DNA from: Thalassospira xianhensis MCCC 1A02616 | GTDB lineage: Bacteria; Pseudomonadota; Alphaproteobacteria; Rhodospirillales; Thalassospiraceae | DNA length: 64,000 bases | Direction: 5' to 3' | NCBI RefSeq assembly: GCF_003326475.1 | Contig: NZ_JPWA01000026.1 | Location: forward strand, 1-64,000 | Notes under the pieces: generated by a model | Database searches by the model: none | What the model saw: the letters and a program-made list of their open reading frames with translations, nothing else | Told to the model about the DNA's origin: nothing | Shown here: positions 17,865 through 27,699 of the stretch, piece by piece | Layout of the letters: each line of letters begins with the position of its first letter | Position numbering within the stretch: position 1 is the stretch's first letter | Program-made: the position numbers and the translations under genes

Positions 17865-20462
17865 ATGGAAGACGATAACCGGCCAACCGAAGAAACAGCA
17901 ACCGAGCGCAAAACCGGCATTCGCAAGCAGGCCCTTCTTGCCAGCTTCATGACCGCTGTGCTGCTGGCTCTCGCGACCTTCCTGCTCTGGAGCAACGCGC
18001 TTCAGAACCGCGATACAATGCTGCTGTCATCTGCCCGGATCATGTCTCTTAGCATCGCCCGGCAGGTCAAACAGATCGTCGATAACAATCTGCATGTGCT
18101 GGAAACTTTCGCCGATAACTGGCAGGACGGGGCACCGACGGAAGAACGTGAATATCTGAGCCTCGCCACTCCGCTTCAGGCCCGCTTCCCTGCCCTTCAG
18201 GCCGTTAACTGGGTCACGCCCAATTACATCATCATGTATGTCGCCCCGATCAAGGGGAATGTCCCGGCAATGGGTGCGGACCTTAAACGCCATCCGCTTG
18301 CCGGACCGGTGCTTGATATCGCACTTGATCAGCGCCGCACACAGATCACCCCGACCCTTGAACTGCTGCAGGGCGGGCGCGGCTTTGCCGTCTATACCCC
18401 GGTGCTTAGTCGCGATGGGCAGATCGTCGGCGTGATCAACGGCGTTGTTCGTATCCGCACGATGCTGACATCCGTTATCGATGACGAAGGTATCATCGGT
18501 TATTCGGTCCGTGTCCGCGAAGGTGACACCGTTCTGTTCGACCTTCAGGGCGAAGGTGATGATCCTCGGCTGGAACAGACCACCATCGTCGATATTGCCG
18601 GTCGCCAGTGGCAGGTTGATGTCACGGCCGATCCGGCTCTGGCAAATCAGGCCATGTTCAGCCCGGAAATGGTTCTGTTTATCGGAGCGGTAATCACGAT
18701 CATCATGACCATCGTGGTCTTTATTCTTGCCAACCGGCAACCACGATCCTCGGGCCGCATTATCCATCACATGCGCGCTCCTGATGATATCAGCGACCTG
18801 TCGCTTGCCATCACGCGACTGGACGGTCACCTGAAATCCATGACACCCGAAACAGCAGATTTCTTTGACCTGCGCGAAGAAGACTACGGCTTCATACGGT
18901 TCTATAATCTGGCACCGGAATTCCAGTCCGACGGTACCGCATCACGCCGGGCGCAGGAAAAGATGTTATTGGCACTCAGCCGTGGTGACGAAGAAATCCG
19001 CCGTGAATGGGTCGTTCGCAGCGCCGAAGGCGTCCATGTCGTTTGCGACCTTTCCATGCGTCCGTCGGTCAATCATGACGATTGCGTGGATATCACCCTG
19101 CATCACAATCCGGCGGCCAACGCATCGGTCAATCGCCTGCGCTATCTGGCAACGCATGACCCGATGACCGGCCTTCCCAACCGGGCCCTTTTTGACGACA
19201 GGCTTAACCAGGCCGTTGCCCACGCCAAACGTTATGAAAAACTTCTGGCCGTTCTGGTTGTGGATATCGACAATTTCCGTGCCATCAATGACCGGTTTGG
19301 TTCTGATATCGGTGATGAAACACTGCGCACTGTTTCCGGCCGCCTCCGTGCGACCGTTCGGGAAAAAGATACCTGTGCGCGTTTTTCAGGCGATATGTTT
19401 GCCGTGATTGCAACAGATCTGTCCGAAGCCGAAGGTGCCGCCCTTGTCGCCGAGCGGATCGTCGAAGCCATGTCCCAACCAATTCAGGCCGGTGGCAACG
19501 ATGAAATCCGCCTGCATGTCAGTGTCGGGGTTGCCCTTTATCCCAACGATGCACGGGCACCGTCACAATTGCTGGCCAATGCGGATGCCGCGATGTACCG
19601 CGCACAGAAATCGGCGGAATCGTCCTATTGCTTCTTCGTGGAAACGATGAACAGCGTCATGCATGCGCGCCTGTCAATGGAAACGCAGTTGCGCCGCGCA
19701 GTCGATGAAAAACGCTTTGTCCTGGAATTCCAGCCGCGCTATCGCACGTCGGACAGGACGCTGACCGGGTTCGAAGCTTTGCTGCGCTGGATTGATGAAA
19801 GCGGCAAGCGACGCCTGCCGCCCGATTTCATTGCCGTTGCCGATCGCACGGGTCTGCTCTCCCCGCTGGGTCGCTGGATCATTGAAACGGTCTGCAAACA
19901 GATCGCTCAATGGCGGGACGACGGCTACATCCCGGTTCCGGTGGCATTGAACGTATCAAGCCGCCAGTTCATTCAGGCTGACTTGCTCAAAAGCATTGTC
20001 GAATTCACCAAGGCGTACGAAATCGATCCGGCAATGATCGAAATCGAAGTCTCCGAAGAGATTGCGATGCGCGACCCGGAACGGGCACTTGGCCAGTTCT
20101 ATCGCTTTGCCGAGGCAGGCATTGGCCTGACGCTCGATCATTTTGCCGCGGCCAATACCTCGCTTCGGTATCTGAAACGATTCCCCGTGCAGCGGATCAA
20201 ATTGTCCAAGGCACTGTTTAATATCGCCCTTGATGAACAACCCGAAAACAGCATCCTGCAACCGGCGATCCGCCTGTGCAAAAGCCTTAACCGCAAAGTG
20301 GTTGCTGTCGGCGTCGAAACCGAGGACCAGCTCGCCGTCCTGCAATCCGCCGATTGTGATGAATTGCAGGGCTTCCTGCTATCGCCGCCCGTGGATGCCA
20401 TCGAAACCCCGGCATTGCTCAGCCATCAGAACCCGGCAGACAAGTCACCAGCCCGAAGCTGA
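17865..20462 (+). CDS. Membrane GGDEF-EAL protein with degenerate active sites
   Basis: The 865-residue protein has an N-terminal membrane helix (25-44), a CHASE-like periplasmic sensor (about 60-245), a second helix (270-290), a PAS-like segment, then GGDEF (425-590) and EAL (600-850) domains. The GGDEF motif reads SGDMF (508-512), losing a metal-binding acidic residue, while the inhibitory RxxD (R499-D502) is kept. In the EAL domain FEALLR is intact, but the DDF motif is LDHF (757-760) and the usual IDR Lys context reads IKLSK. It therefore looks more like a c-di-GMP receptor than an active cyclase. I chose the ATG at 17865 behind GGGGA. A shared terminator separates it from mgtE. Confidence 0.88.
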   Translation: MEDDNRPTEETATERKTGIRKQALLASFMTAVLLALATFLLWSNALQNRDTMLLSSARIMSLSIARQVKQIVDNNLHVLETFADNWQDGAPTEEREYLSLATPLQARFPALQAVNWVTPNYIIMYVAPIKGNVPAMGADLKRHPLAGPVLDIALDQRRTQITPTLELLQGGRGFAVYTPVLSRDGQIVGVINGVVRIRTMLTSVIDDEGIIGYSVRVREGDTVLFDLQGEGDDPRLEQTTIVDIAGRQWQVDVTADPALANQAMFSPEMVLFIGAVITIIMTIVVFILANRQPRSSGRIIHHMRAPDDISDLSLAITRLDGHLKSMTPETADFFDLREEDYGFIRFYNLAPEFQSDGTASRRAQEKMLLALSRGDEEIRREWVVRSAEGVHVVCDLSMRPSVNHDDCVDITLHHNPAANASVNRLRYLATHDPMTGLPNRALFDDRLNQAVAHAKRYEKLLAVLVVDIDNFRAINDRFGSDIGDETLRTVSGRLRATVREKDTCARFSGDMFAVIATDLSEAEGAALVAERIVEAMSQPIQAGGNDEIRLHVSVGVALYPNDARAPSQLLANADAAMYRAQKSAESSYCFFVETMNSVMHARLSMETQLRRAVDEKRFVLEFQPRYRTSDRTLTGFEALLRWIDESGKRRLPPDFIAVADRTGLLSPLGRWIIETVCKQIAQWRDDGYIPVPVALNVSSRQFIQADLLKSIVEFTKAYEIDPAMIEIEVSEEIAMRDPERALGQFYRFAEAGIGLTLDHFAAANTSLRYLKRFPVQRIKLSKALFNIALDEQPENSILQPAIRLCKSLNRKVVAVGVETEDQLAVLQSADCDELQGFLLSPPVDAIETPALLSHQNPADKSPARS

Positions 20463-20488
20463 GTTTCGCGGGCTTTATGGACGAACCA

Positions 20489-20529
20489 AAAACAAAAGGC
20501 CGGGTAAAACGCCCGGCCTTTTGTTTTTA
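20489..20529. terminator. Bidirectional terminator
   Basis: AAACAAAAGGCCGGG pairs perfectly with CCCGGCCTTTTGTTT (outer limits 20489-20527), with T-runs on either strand. It lies between the convergent GGDEF-EAL gene and mgtE. Confidence 0.9.
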
Positions 20530-20541
20530 CATTTAGCACTG

Positions 20542-21948
20542 TTACAATAGGAAGGTTGCCGCCAATCCAAGGAAGGCAAAGAAGCCAACCACATCGGTAA
20601 TTGTTGTCAGGAATACCGATGAAGACACCGCCGGATCAATCCCGGCCCGCTCGAGGCCAAGCGGGATCAATGCGCCAAACAATCCGGCAAACAGCAGATT
20701 GATGATCATCGCAGCCCCGATCACCGCGCCGAGCAAACCGTCATCAAACCAGAACCATGTCACAGCCCCGGTCAATACCGCGAATGCAAGCCCGTTCAAA
20801 CCGCACACGGCGACTTCCTTGCGGATGACGCGCCACGCGTTGGTGCTGGTCAGTTCACGTGTGGCAATCGCGCGCACGGCAACTGTCAGGGTCTGGGTCC
20901 CTGCATTCCCCCCCATTGAGGCCACAATCGGCATGAGAACCGCAAGTGCGACAAGCTGCTGGATGGTTCCTTCAAACACGCTAATGACCATAGACGCCGC
21001 AATCGCCGTAAAAAGATTGACCAGCAACCAGGTAAAGCGGGAACGCGTGGTATCAAAAATCGCACTTGAAAGGTCGTCTTCCTCGCCAACACCGGCAAGG
21101 CGCATCATGTCTTCCTCGTATTCTTCATCGATAACGTCAACCACGTCATCGACCGTGATCACACCGACCAGCCGCCCGGTATCGTCGACGACCGGCGCAG
21201 AAATAAGGTCGCGCTGACGGAACAGGTGGGCGACGTTTTCCTGTTCCTCGGTCACGACGACCGTGCGCATGTTTTCGGTATCCATAACATCACGGATCAG
21301 AACCGGGCGGTTCGTGCGGATGGCCCGTGAAAGCGGAACGATTCCGACCGGGCTGTATCGTGGATCAACCACGATGATGTCATAAAAATCATCCGGCAGG
21401 TTTTTCGCGGACCGCAGGAAATCGATGGTTTGCCCGACCGACCAGTAATCCGGGATCGCCACCAGCTCGCGCTGCATGATACGACCGGCGGTATATTCCG
21501 GATAGGACAGCGCTTCTTCAACGCGCGCACGTTCGATATCGGAAAGGGCACCCAGAAGTTCTTTCTGGTCTTCTTCTTCCAGATATTCGACAACCTCGAC
21601 CACGTCATCCGAATCGAGTTCGGAAATCGCTTCGGCCACCGCCTCGGTACCGAGCAGCGAAATAACCTCTTCGCGCAGTTCGTCATCAAGTTCGGTCAGA
21701 AGTTCCGGATCGAAATCCGGACGGATCAGATCAACAAGTTTTGCGCGCTGGCTGCTGCTCGCCCACCCCAGAAGGTCGGCAATATCGGCAAAGTGAAGCT
21801 CGGAAATCAGTTCTTCGGCGCGCGATACATCATCGTCGCCCAGTGCATCAAGAATCTCGCGCGCATATTCAGGAGTAAGATCGACATAGTCGTCACCAGA
21901 CGACGTATTTTCTGCCGGACGTTCCAGTTCTTCGACCTGATCCGTCAT
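20542..21948 (-). CDS. mgtE: Magnesium transporter MgtE
   Basis: The protein of 468 residues has the full MgtE layout: an N-terminal superhelical domain rich in Asp/Glu (LISELHFADIADLLG, LDSDDVVEVVEYL), a CBS pair (about 140-265, with VVVDPRYSPVGIVPLSRA and APVVDDTGRLVGVITVDDVVDVI), and five transmembrane helices from residue 288. The pore signature GGNAGTQTLTV is present. MgtE is a Mg2+-gated channel in the inner membrane, with cytosolic Mg2+ sensed by the N and CBS domains. I see no magnesium riboswitch in the short upstream gap. Confidence 0.95.
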   Translation of the reverse strand: MTDQVEELERPAENTSSGDDYVDLTPEYAREILDALGDDDVSRAEELISELHFADIADLLGWASSSQRAKLVDLIRPDFDPELLTELDDELREEVISLLGTEAVAEAISELDSDDVVEVVEYLEEEDQKELLGALSDIERARVEEALSYPEYTAGRIMQRELVAIPDYWSVGQTIDFLRSAKNLPDDFYDIIVVDPRYSPVGIVPLSRAIRTNRPVLIRDVMDTENMRTVVVTEEQENVAHLFRQRDLISAPVVDDTGRLVGVITVDDVVDVIDEEYEEDMMRLAGVGEEDDLSSAIFDTTRSRFTWLLVNLFTAIAASMVISVFEGTIQQLVALAVLMPIVASMGGNAGTQTLTVAVRAIATRELTSTNAWRVIRKEVAVCGLNGLAFAVLTGAVTWFWFDDGLLGAVIGAAMIINLLFAGLFGALIPLGLERAGIDPAVSSSVFLTTITDVVGFFAFLGLAATFLL

Positions 21949-21996
21949 CTGCCCCTCCCCTGATTGTGTTGCGCGCTAAGCCCGTTCCTGCACTTC

Positions 21997-22035
21997 AATT
22001 AAAAATGCCGTGCCGGACCAATTGTCCGGCACGGC
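21997..22035 (-). terminator. Terminator of maeB
   Basis: GCCGTGCCGGAC (22007-22018) pairs perfectly with GTCCGGCACGGC (22024-22035) around a five-base loop. On the minus strand it runs into ATTTTTAATTG, 57 bases past the maeB stop and ahead of mgtE. Confidence 0.9.
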
Positions 22036-22091
22036 TGTTTCTGCGCTATCGGTCAGGCCCGGTCAAGGGCCGCGCGATAGCAATGTGCGGT

Positions 22092-24383
22092 TTAATTATG
22101 TTCCTGACTGCGATTGATGGCATCAACCACCGCAATCGCACTCATATTGACAATCCCACGCACCGTGATCGATGGGCTGACGACGTGGGCCGGTTTGGCC
22201 GCACCGACCAGAATCGGACCAACCGGCAAACCATCACCCAGCATCTTGACCATGTTGTAGGAAATGTTCGCCGCATCAAGGGTTGGCATCACCAGAAGGT
22301 TTGCCGAGCCTTTCAACATCGAATTCGGGAAAATGCGTGACCGGATTTCTTCTGAAATCGCGGCATCAGCATGCATTTCACCCTCAACCTCAAGGTCCGG
22401 TGCCAGAGTACGGATCAGCTGCAATGCATCGCGCATCTTGCAGGCCGATTTGTTTTCGTGGCTGCCAAAGTTCGAATGCGAAATCAGGGCGGCCTTCGGC
22501 GTAATCCCGAAACGCTTGACCACGTCGGCCGCCATGATCGCAGTTTCCGCAACATGTTCGGGCGTCGGATCAACCGACACATAAGTATCGGTCAGGAAGA
22601 ATGTCCCCTGCTTCATGATCATCATATTGACAGTCGAGAAGTCGGTAACCCCCTTCTGCACGCCAACAAGGTTCCGCACATAGCGCAGATGACGCAGGAA
22701 ACCACCCTGACACCCGCACAGCATTGCATCCACTTCGCCGCGGCGCAGCATCAGGGCGGCAATCACGGTCGGACGGGTACGCACGATGGAACGCGCATAT
22801 TCCGGGTTGATACCGCGGCGGCCCATGATGTTGTGGAAATCCTGCCAATCCTGTTCGAAATGCGGATTGTCTTCCGGATCATGAATTTCAACCTGCTCGT
22901 CCGGGATCAGGCGCAAGCCAAGCTCGGCAATGCGTTCAAGGATCACATCACGACGACCGATCAGAACCGGATGACACACACCATCATCGACCAGAACCTG
23001 ACAGGCCTGCAGAACACGGCGCGATTCGCCTTCGGGATAGACAACGCGTTTCTTGTGCGCGCGAGCCATATCAAAGACCGGCTTCATCACCAGACCGGAC
23101 CGGAAGACAAAGCCTTCAAGCTGCTGACGATACGCATCGAAATCCGTAATCGGACGTTTGGCAACGCCACTATCCATCGCGGCCTTTGCCACGCGCGGCG
23201 GAATTTCCAACATCAGGCGCGGATCAAACGGCTTTGGAATAAGGTATTCCGGCCCGAAACGCAGCTCCTGCCCGCCATAGGCCGCCGCCACAATGTCGGA
23301 AACCTCGGCGGTTGCCAGATCGGCAATCGCTTCGACCGCAGCGATTTTCATTTCCTCGTTGATCTCGGTCGCGGCAACGTCAAGCGCACCGCGGAACAGG
23401 AACGGGAAACAAAGAACGTTGTTAACCTGGTTCGGATAATCCGTCCGTCCGGTCGCCATCACGGCATCCGGGCGGATTTCCTTGACCAGTTCGGGTGACA
23501 CTTCCGGGGTCGGGTTGGCCAGCGCCATGATGATCGGGCGTTCGCCCATCTTGCGCAGTTCTTCCTCGCCCATGATGTTCGGCGCCGAAAGACCAAGGAA
23601 CACATCCGCACCCTCGATCACATCGCTCAGGGTCCGTGCATTGGTGTCGATGGCATATTCCGCTTTCCACGGATCCATCTCTTCCTTGCGCCCCTTGTAA
23701 ACCACACCGAACCGGTCGGTTACGGTGATGTTTTCGCGCGGTAGCCCCATGGAAACCAGAAGGTTAAGGCACGCAAGTGCCGCGGCACCGGCACCCGATG
23801 CAACAAGGCGCACCTTGCTGATATCTTTGCCAACAACCCGAAGGCCGTTGCGCACGGCTGCGGCAACGCAAATCGCCGTACCATGCTGGTCATCGTGGAA
23901 AATCGGAATGTTGCAGCGTTCGCGCAATGCCTTCTCGATGATGAAGCATTCCGGTGCCTTAATGTCTTCCAGGTTAACACCGCCAAATGTCGGCTCAAGG
24001 GCTGCAACAATATCGATGAATTTCTGCGGGTCGGTCTCGTTTACCTCAAGGTCGAAGACATCGATATTGGCGAATTTCTTGAACAGAACCGCCTTGCCTT
24101 CCATCACCGGCTTGGATGCCAGCGGACCAATCGGGCCAAGGCCCAGAACCGCCGTACCATTGGAAATCACGCCAACCAGATTGCCGCGCGCGGTATATTC
24201 GGCAGCGGTTTCAGGGTCTTTGACGATTTCCTCGCAGGCGAACGCAACACCCGGCGAATAAGCCAGCGCAAGATCACGCTGGTTCGCAAGCGTCGTGGTT
24301 GCCGTAACGGACAGCTTCCCCGGGGTGGGATACCGGTGATAGTCCAAAGCCGCTTCGCGCAGCTTGTCATTTCTGTTTGCCAT
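22092..24383 (-). CDS. maeB: NADP-type malic enzyme with phosphotransacetylase domain
   Basis: The 763-residue protein fuses a malic enzyme (residues 1-430) to a phosphotransacetylase-like domain (440-763). The first part has [12 protein letters not shown], the metal-binding FHDDQHGTA and the dinucleotide loop [11 protein letters not shown]. The second part has [14 protein letters not shown] and [18 protein letters not shown]. It converts malate to pyruvate and CO2 with reduction of NADP. In this family the PTA-like part is regulatory (acetyl-CoA inhibition) rather than catalytic. Its Shine-Dalgarno sits partly inside an inverted repeat just before the ATG. Confidence 0.93.
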   Translation of the reverse strand: MANRNDKLREAALDYHRYPTPGKLSVTATTTLANQRDLALAYSPGVAFACEEIVKDPETAAEYTARGNLVGVISNGTAVLGLGPIGPLASKPVMEGKAVLFKKFANIDVFDLEVNETDPQKFIDIVAALEPTFGGVNLEDIKAPECFIIEKALRERCNIPIFHDDQHGTAICVAAAVRNGLRVVGKDISKVRLVASGAGAAALACLNLLVSMGLPRENITVTDRFGVVYKGRKEEMDPWKAEYAIDTNARTLSDVIEGADVFLGLSAPNIMGEEELRKMGERPIIMALANPTPEVSPELVKEIRPDAVMATGRTDYPNQVNNVLCFPFLFRGALDVAATEINEEMKIAAVEAIADLATAEVSDIVAAAYGGQELRFGPEYLIPKPFDPRLMLEIPPRVAKAAMDSGVAKRPITDFDAYRQQLEGFVFRSGLVMKPVFDMARAHKKRVVYPEGESRRVLQACQVLVDDGVCHPVLIGRRDVILERIAELGLRLIPDEQVEIHDPEDNPHFEQDWQDFHNIMGRRGINPEYARSIVRTRPTVIAALMLRRGEVDAMLCGCQGGFLRHLRYVRNLVGVQKGVTDFSTVNMMIMKQGTFFLTDTYVSVDPTPEHVAETAIMAADVVKRFGITPKAALISHSNFGSHENKSACKMRDALQLIRTLAPDLEVEGEMHADAAISEEIRSRIFPNSMLKGSANLLVMPTLDAANISYNMVKMLGDGLPVGPILVGAAKPAHVVSPSITVRGIVNMSAIAVVDAINRSQEHN

Positions 24384-24690
24384 AAGAATACCTTTTAATT
24401 TCAGGTATTTGAGCCAAATTAACCGTAAATTGGTTAAATCCTGATTATTTTGTCTTTAAGTGGGGCGCACAGCGTAGAGCACTTTCAAGCCGGTTTGAAG
24501 CATTCAGTTCAAAGAAGTGCCCAAACACGGCAAGGGTCAGCATTGCATAATTTTCAACGCCACACCGCAACTTTCCTCGTTCCCGCCCCAATAGCGGTCC
24601 CGTTTCATATGGGGATCATCCGAAACGAAAAAACCCGCCATCTCTGGCGGGTTCTTTTCATGACCCTTCCCGAAGGAGGGATCCAGATAA
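24384..24690. other. maeB leader and tRNA-Leu downstream region
   Basis: No gene is seen here. The maeB-proximal part has a 7-base inverted repeat AATACCT/AGGTATT (24387-24393, 24403-24409) that overlaps the ribosome site. A second repeat TTAACC/GGTTAA lies at 24419-24424 and 24432-24437. The far part holds the tRNA terminator. Confidence 0.5.
24624..24653 (-). terminator. Terminator of tRNA-Leu
   Basis: AACCCGCC (24632-24639) pairs with GGCGGGTT (24646-24653). On the minus strand the stem runs into TTTTTTCGTTT, about 40 bases past the tRNA 3' end. Confidence 0.85.
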
Positions 24691-24777
24691 TGGTGCGGTC
24701 GAGAAGACTCGAACTTCCACGGGGGTTAGCCCACAGCGACCTCAACGCTGCGCGTCTACCAATTCCGCCACGACCGC
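24691..24777 (-). tRNA. tRNA-Leu (anticodon GAG)
   Basis: The minus strand reads as a class II tRNA of 87 bases with encoded CCA. The acceptor stem starts GCGGTCG and ends CGACCGC-ACCA. The D-arm contains GGCGGAATTGGTAGACGC, the anticodon stem CAGCG/CGCTG holds loop TTGAGGT (anticodon GAG), a long variable arm follows, and the T-arm is GTTCGAGTC. It reads CUC and CUU leucine codons. Confidence 0.95.
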
Positions 24778-24894
24778 ATATGTCTTGTCTGCAAACCCAT
24801 GAGGTAATTTTGCGGGCTTGCCTTGGTGCGGAAAGGGAGATAGCAAAAAGGTTACCCCTGATCAAGGGCTCATTTCACTTATTTGACAGGAAAA

Positions 24895-25560
24895 ATGCAA
24901 ACCATCGCCCCTGCCGCGCAAATTCCCGACTGGCGCACCGCCTCCGGGTTGGTTTCCTACCCCGAAGCACTGGCCGAAATGGAAGCGCGCGCCGAAGCCA
25001 TCCATGAAGGCAAAGCCACGGAACTGGTATGGTTTCTGGAACATCCGCCGTTATATACGGCCGGAACCAGCGCGCATGTCGAAGACCTTGTCGATCCGGA
25101 TCGCTTCCCCGTCTATGACGCGGGACGTGGTGGGCAATATACCTATCACGGTCCCGGACAGCGCACCGTTTACCTGATGCTGGACCTGAAAAAGCGCGGT
25201 CGCGACGTTCGGGCCTATGTCCATAACCTTGAAGAATGGGTGATTCGCACGCTGGCATTGCTTGGCGTTGTCGGCGAACGCCGCGATGGCCGGGTCGGGA
25301 TATGGGTTGCCCGCGATGGCGGACGCGAAGATAAAATCGCCGCCATTGGCGTGCGGGTGCGACGCTGGGTTACGTTCCATGGCATCGCAATCAATGTTAA
25401 TCCCGATTTATCGCATTTCGGCGGTATCGTTCCCTGCGGTATTTCCGATCACGGGGTCACAAGCCTTGCCGATCTGGGTGTCGATATTTCTATGGCGGAA
25501 CTCGATAGGCTGTTAAAACAGACCTTTGTCGAAGTATTCCCCGGATTCGCAGATGAGTGA
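24895..25560 (+). CDS. lipB: Octanoyltransferase LipB
   Basis: The 221-residue protein has the LipB signatures [12 protein letters not shown] (77-89), a [22 protein letters not shown] stretch with catalytic Lys147, and [10 protein letters not shown] with catalytic Cys181. It transfers octanoyl from acyl carrier protein to lipoyl domains of 2-oxoacid dehydrogenases and the glycine cleavage H protein. The ATG at 24895 follows AGGA; a TTG four codons upstream is less likely. The end overlaps the next gene's start by eight bases. Confidence 0.95.
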   Translation: MQTIAPAAQIPDWRTASGLVSYPEALAEMEARAEAIHEGKATELVWFLEHPPLYTAGTSAHVEDLVDPDRFPVYDAGRGGQYTYHGPGQRTVYLMLDLKKRGRDVRAYVHNLEEWVIRTLALLGVVGERRDGRVGIWVARDGGREDKIAAIGVRVRRWVTFHGIAINVNPDLSHFGGIVPCGISDHGVTSLADLGVDISMAELDRLLKQTFVEVFPGFADE

Positions 25561-26572
25561 CAGCCCGAACAAGGTTGCCAGAAACAGCAAAGCCAAACCG
25601 GGCAATTCCCGGAAGATGGGCGAAAGCATCGCCGAAGTCGGCATGGCCGATGCGGAACGCGATATTCTGGCAGAACTCGACAAGGCGTTAAGCGAGCATA
25701 TCTCGCTCCTGCTGGGATGGAGCCGTCGCCTTACCCTGCCTCCAGGCAAGACTGGCCCGGCTCCTCTTCATGACCACAGCGAAGATCATGATTGCGACTT
25801 TGGTGCGTGGTATGCGCTTAATCGCCACAACAGGCTCATAGACCAGCCTGCGATGCGTGCGCTTGCTGCCACCCATGAACAGCTTCATGCCTCTGCCAGA
25901 CGGCTTCTGGACGGCCACGAGATTGATGGCAGCGTCGACGAAGCCGAATTCGAAATGCTGTCACTGCGCGCCGAATCGTTTTTTGCCCAACTTCGGCGGC
26001 TCGAACGGGCCTTCCGGACCGCGCGTTCCGATGTCGACCCGCTGACGGGTACCTATAACCGGCAAACCATGCTGGGCGACCTTGGCAATGAACGCGAACG
26101 TTCTGTGCGCACCGATACACCAACCGCGATTGCCCTGGTCGATCTGGATCACTTCAAGGCGGTGAATGACACACATGGCCACCAGGCCGGTGATCTGGTT
26201 TTGCAATCGGTTGCCGGTATCCTGCAATCCCATGTCCGCCCGTTCGACAAGGTCTATCGTTATGGCGGTGAAGAATTCCTGATTTGCCTGCCAAATGCCG
26301 ATATGAAGCAATCCGCCCGCGTTCTTGAACGCCTGCGCCGCGTTATCGAAGCATCTCCGGTTACGCTTAATGACGGCACGATCTTGCCGGTCACGGCATC
26401 TATCGGGGCGGCCCCGATGACCAAAACCCGCACCATAGAACAGATCATCGAAAAGGCCGATCAGGCCCTTTATGCCGCCAAGGAAGGCGGCCGAAACAAG
26501 GTCCGGGTCTGGCGCAATCCCGATGGGGCAAAAAACACCGCCAAAACCGGCAGCTCAGAATCCGACACCTGA
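25553..26572 (+). CDS. dgcZ: Diguanylate cyclase with CZB-type zinc-sensor domain (DgcZ-like)
   Basis: This 339-residue soluble protein has an N-terminal four-helix domain whose His49, Cys81 (in CDFGAWY), His108 and His112 (HEQLH) match the 3His/1Cys zinc site of CZB domains. A GGDEF domain follows with intact GGEEF (238-242) and inhibitory RPFD (229-232). E. coli DgcZ (YdeH) has the same order, and its cyclase is inhibited by bound zinc. The ATG at 25553 lies inside the end of lipB, so translation is probably coupled. The name is given by architecture. Confidence 0.85.
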   Translation: MSDSPNKVARNSKAKPGNSRKMGESIAEVGMADAERDILAELDKALSEHISLLLGWSRRLTLPPGKTGPAPLHDHSEDHDCDFGAWYALNRHNRLIDQPAMRALAATHEQLHASARRLLDGHEIDGSVDEAEFEMLSLRAESFFAQLRRLERAFRTARSDVDPLTGTYNRQTMLGDLGNERERSVRTDTPTAIALVDLDHFKAVNDTHGHQAGDLVLQSVAGILQSHVRPFDKVYRYGGEEFLICLPNADMKQSARVLERLRRVIEASPVTLNDGTILPVTASIGAAPMTKTRTIEQIIEKADQALYAAKEGGRNKVRVWRNPDGAKNTAKTGSSESDT

Positions 26573-26877
26573 ACAGCCGAGCCGCGTTACCCCCACCAGA
26601 CCGATATCGAAAATGTGATCGTCTTCAAAGATGCGACATGGACAGGGGATATCGCGTTGAATCTCCGCCATTTCTTATGCAGCCATGCAGAATTCGCATC
26701 AAAATCAGCTTAGAAATCAAAAAATTCTACTAAAGCGCAATCTTGTCTTCACAAGATGGAAACATATCTGCAAACTATAATAATAAAAGGCAGCAGGGTT
26801 CCGGCGACGGGCCCGAAAACGAGAGAAAAACGTTGCCTATGGGAGGGAATTCGGTTCGGACAGAACGGAGGCTCCTG
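26573..26877. other. Leader region of the winged-helix/RMF-like gene
   Basis: This 305-base, AT-rich gap has no convincing coding frame. It contains a perfect 7-base inverted repeat ATCTTGT/ACAAGAT with a four-base loop (26740-26757), about 120 bases before the next start. It may be an operator or a leader hairpin. Confidence 0.45.
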
Positions 26878-27417
26878 ATGTCCACTGCGACTGATTTCGT
26901 GCCTGGCGATCCCGCCTTGATGCTGACGGTACTACGCGGTGCCGAAGGCAATCTTGACCAAAGCGTCCTTCTTGAACGCATTTTATCCCTGTTTTGCACG
27001 GATGATGACGGCAATCAGATCATTGTCGAAGACACGCCCGATCTGAGGCGGCGTATCAACATTGCAATTTCACATCTGAAAATTGCCGGTCTGGTGCACA
27101 CGGAAACGGATGGCAGCCTGTCCATCACATCCCTTGGTCGGGCCATGATGATGGCCTATCCAATGGGGATTGATGACGGGGTATTGTGTTCGCTACCGGC
27201 ATTCCGTAATCAGATTTACGACACCAATGCACCGGTTGTGCATGAACGGCATCTTCCCAATCCTGCTTATGGATCGGGCTTTTCGGCGGGACTGGGGTCC
27301 CATCGACTGACCGAAAACCCCTATCCATCAGACAGCCGCGACCATGAAGACTGGCTGATGGGCTGGGACGAGGCCCTTGACCAAAGCAAACGCGAAGCGG
27401 AAACGCTTGTAAGCTAG
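26878..27417 (+). CDS. Winged-helix protein with C-terminal ribosome-modulation-factor-like segment
   Basis: The 179-residue product combines two parts. Residues 10-95 resemble the Mrr N-terminal winged helix (LLERILSLF, RRRINIAISHLKIAGLVHTE, GSLSITSLGRAMM). Residues 131-168 (YGSGFSAGLGSHRLTENPYP...WLMGWDEA) match the RMF pattern of a G-x-x-A-G start, NPY and W-x-x-GW-x-x-A. RMF dimerises 70S ribosomes into 100S in stationary gammaproteobacteria. GGAGG before the ATG at 26878 fixes the start over an open upstream extension. The fusion could link DNA or RNA binding to ribosome inactivation, but its function is unknown. Confidence 0.7.
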   Translation: MSTATDFVPGDPALMLTVLRGAEGNLDQSVLLERILSLFCTDDDGNQIIVEDTPDLRRRINIAISHLKIAGLVHTETDGSLSITSLGRAMMMAYPMGIDDGVLCSLPAFRNQIYDTNAPVVHERHLPNPAYGSGFSAGLGSHRLTENPYPSDSRDHEDWLMGWDEALDQSKREAETLVS

Positions 27418-27699
27418 GGGATCATTCCGGACACCTAAGGCAGTCCGGCATGAAGGATTTGCGGACCGGCACCATTTGGGGGAACCAGGGCGGTGCCGGA
27501 ATTGACCAAACCGGTATCAATCCGGTCGGCCCGGATGCCCGTCCGATGGCCACTGACTTGCCCGCCGGCTGCGCCCGGGTACGCATTCGTACCGCCACAG
27601 CCAACAGCCGGGCAACGTACCTCTGTCACCCCGTTTTCAGATCCTGTGATGTTATCGTGCGACAAGGCGGATAAAAACCGGCCACGGTGATCGCCATTG

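Noticed and set aside
20542-21960. Magnesium riboswitch upstream of mgtE
   Set aside because: The gap upstream of mgtE is short and mostly occupied by the maeB terminator. No M-box-like conserved elements were recognised.
27418-27699. Possible small gene or remnant between the RMF-like gene and the DUF4169 gene
   Set aside because: Several short frames exist on both strands, but none has a ribosome site plus recognisable sequence. Left unannotated.
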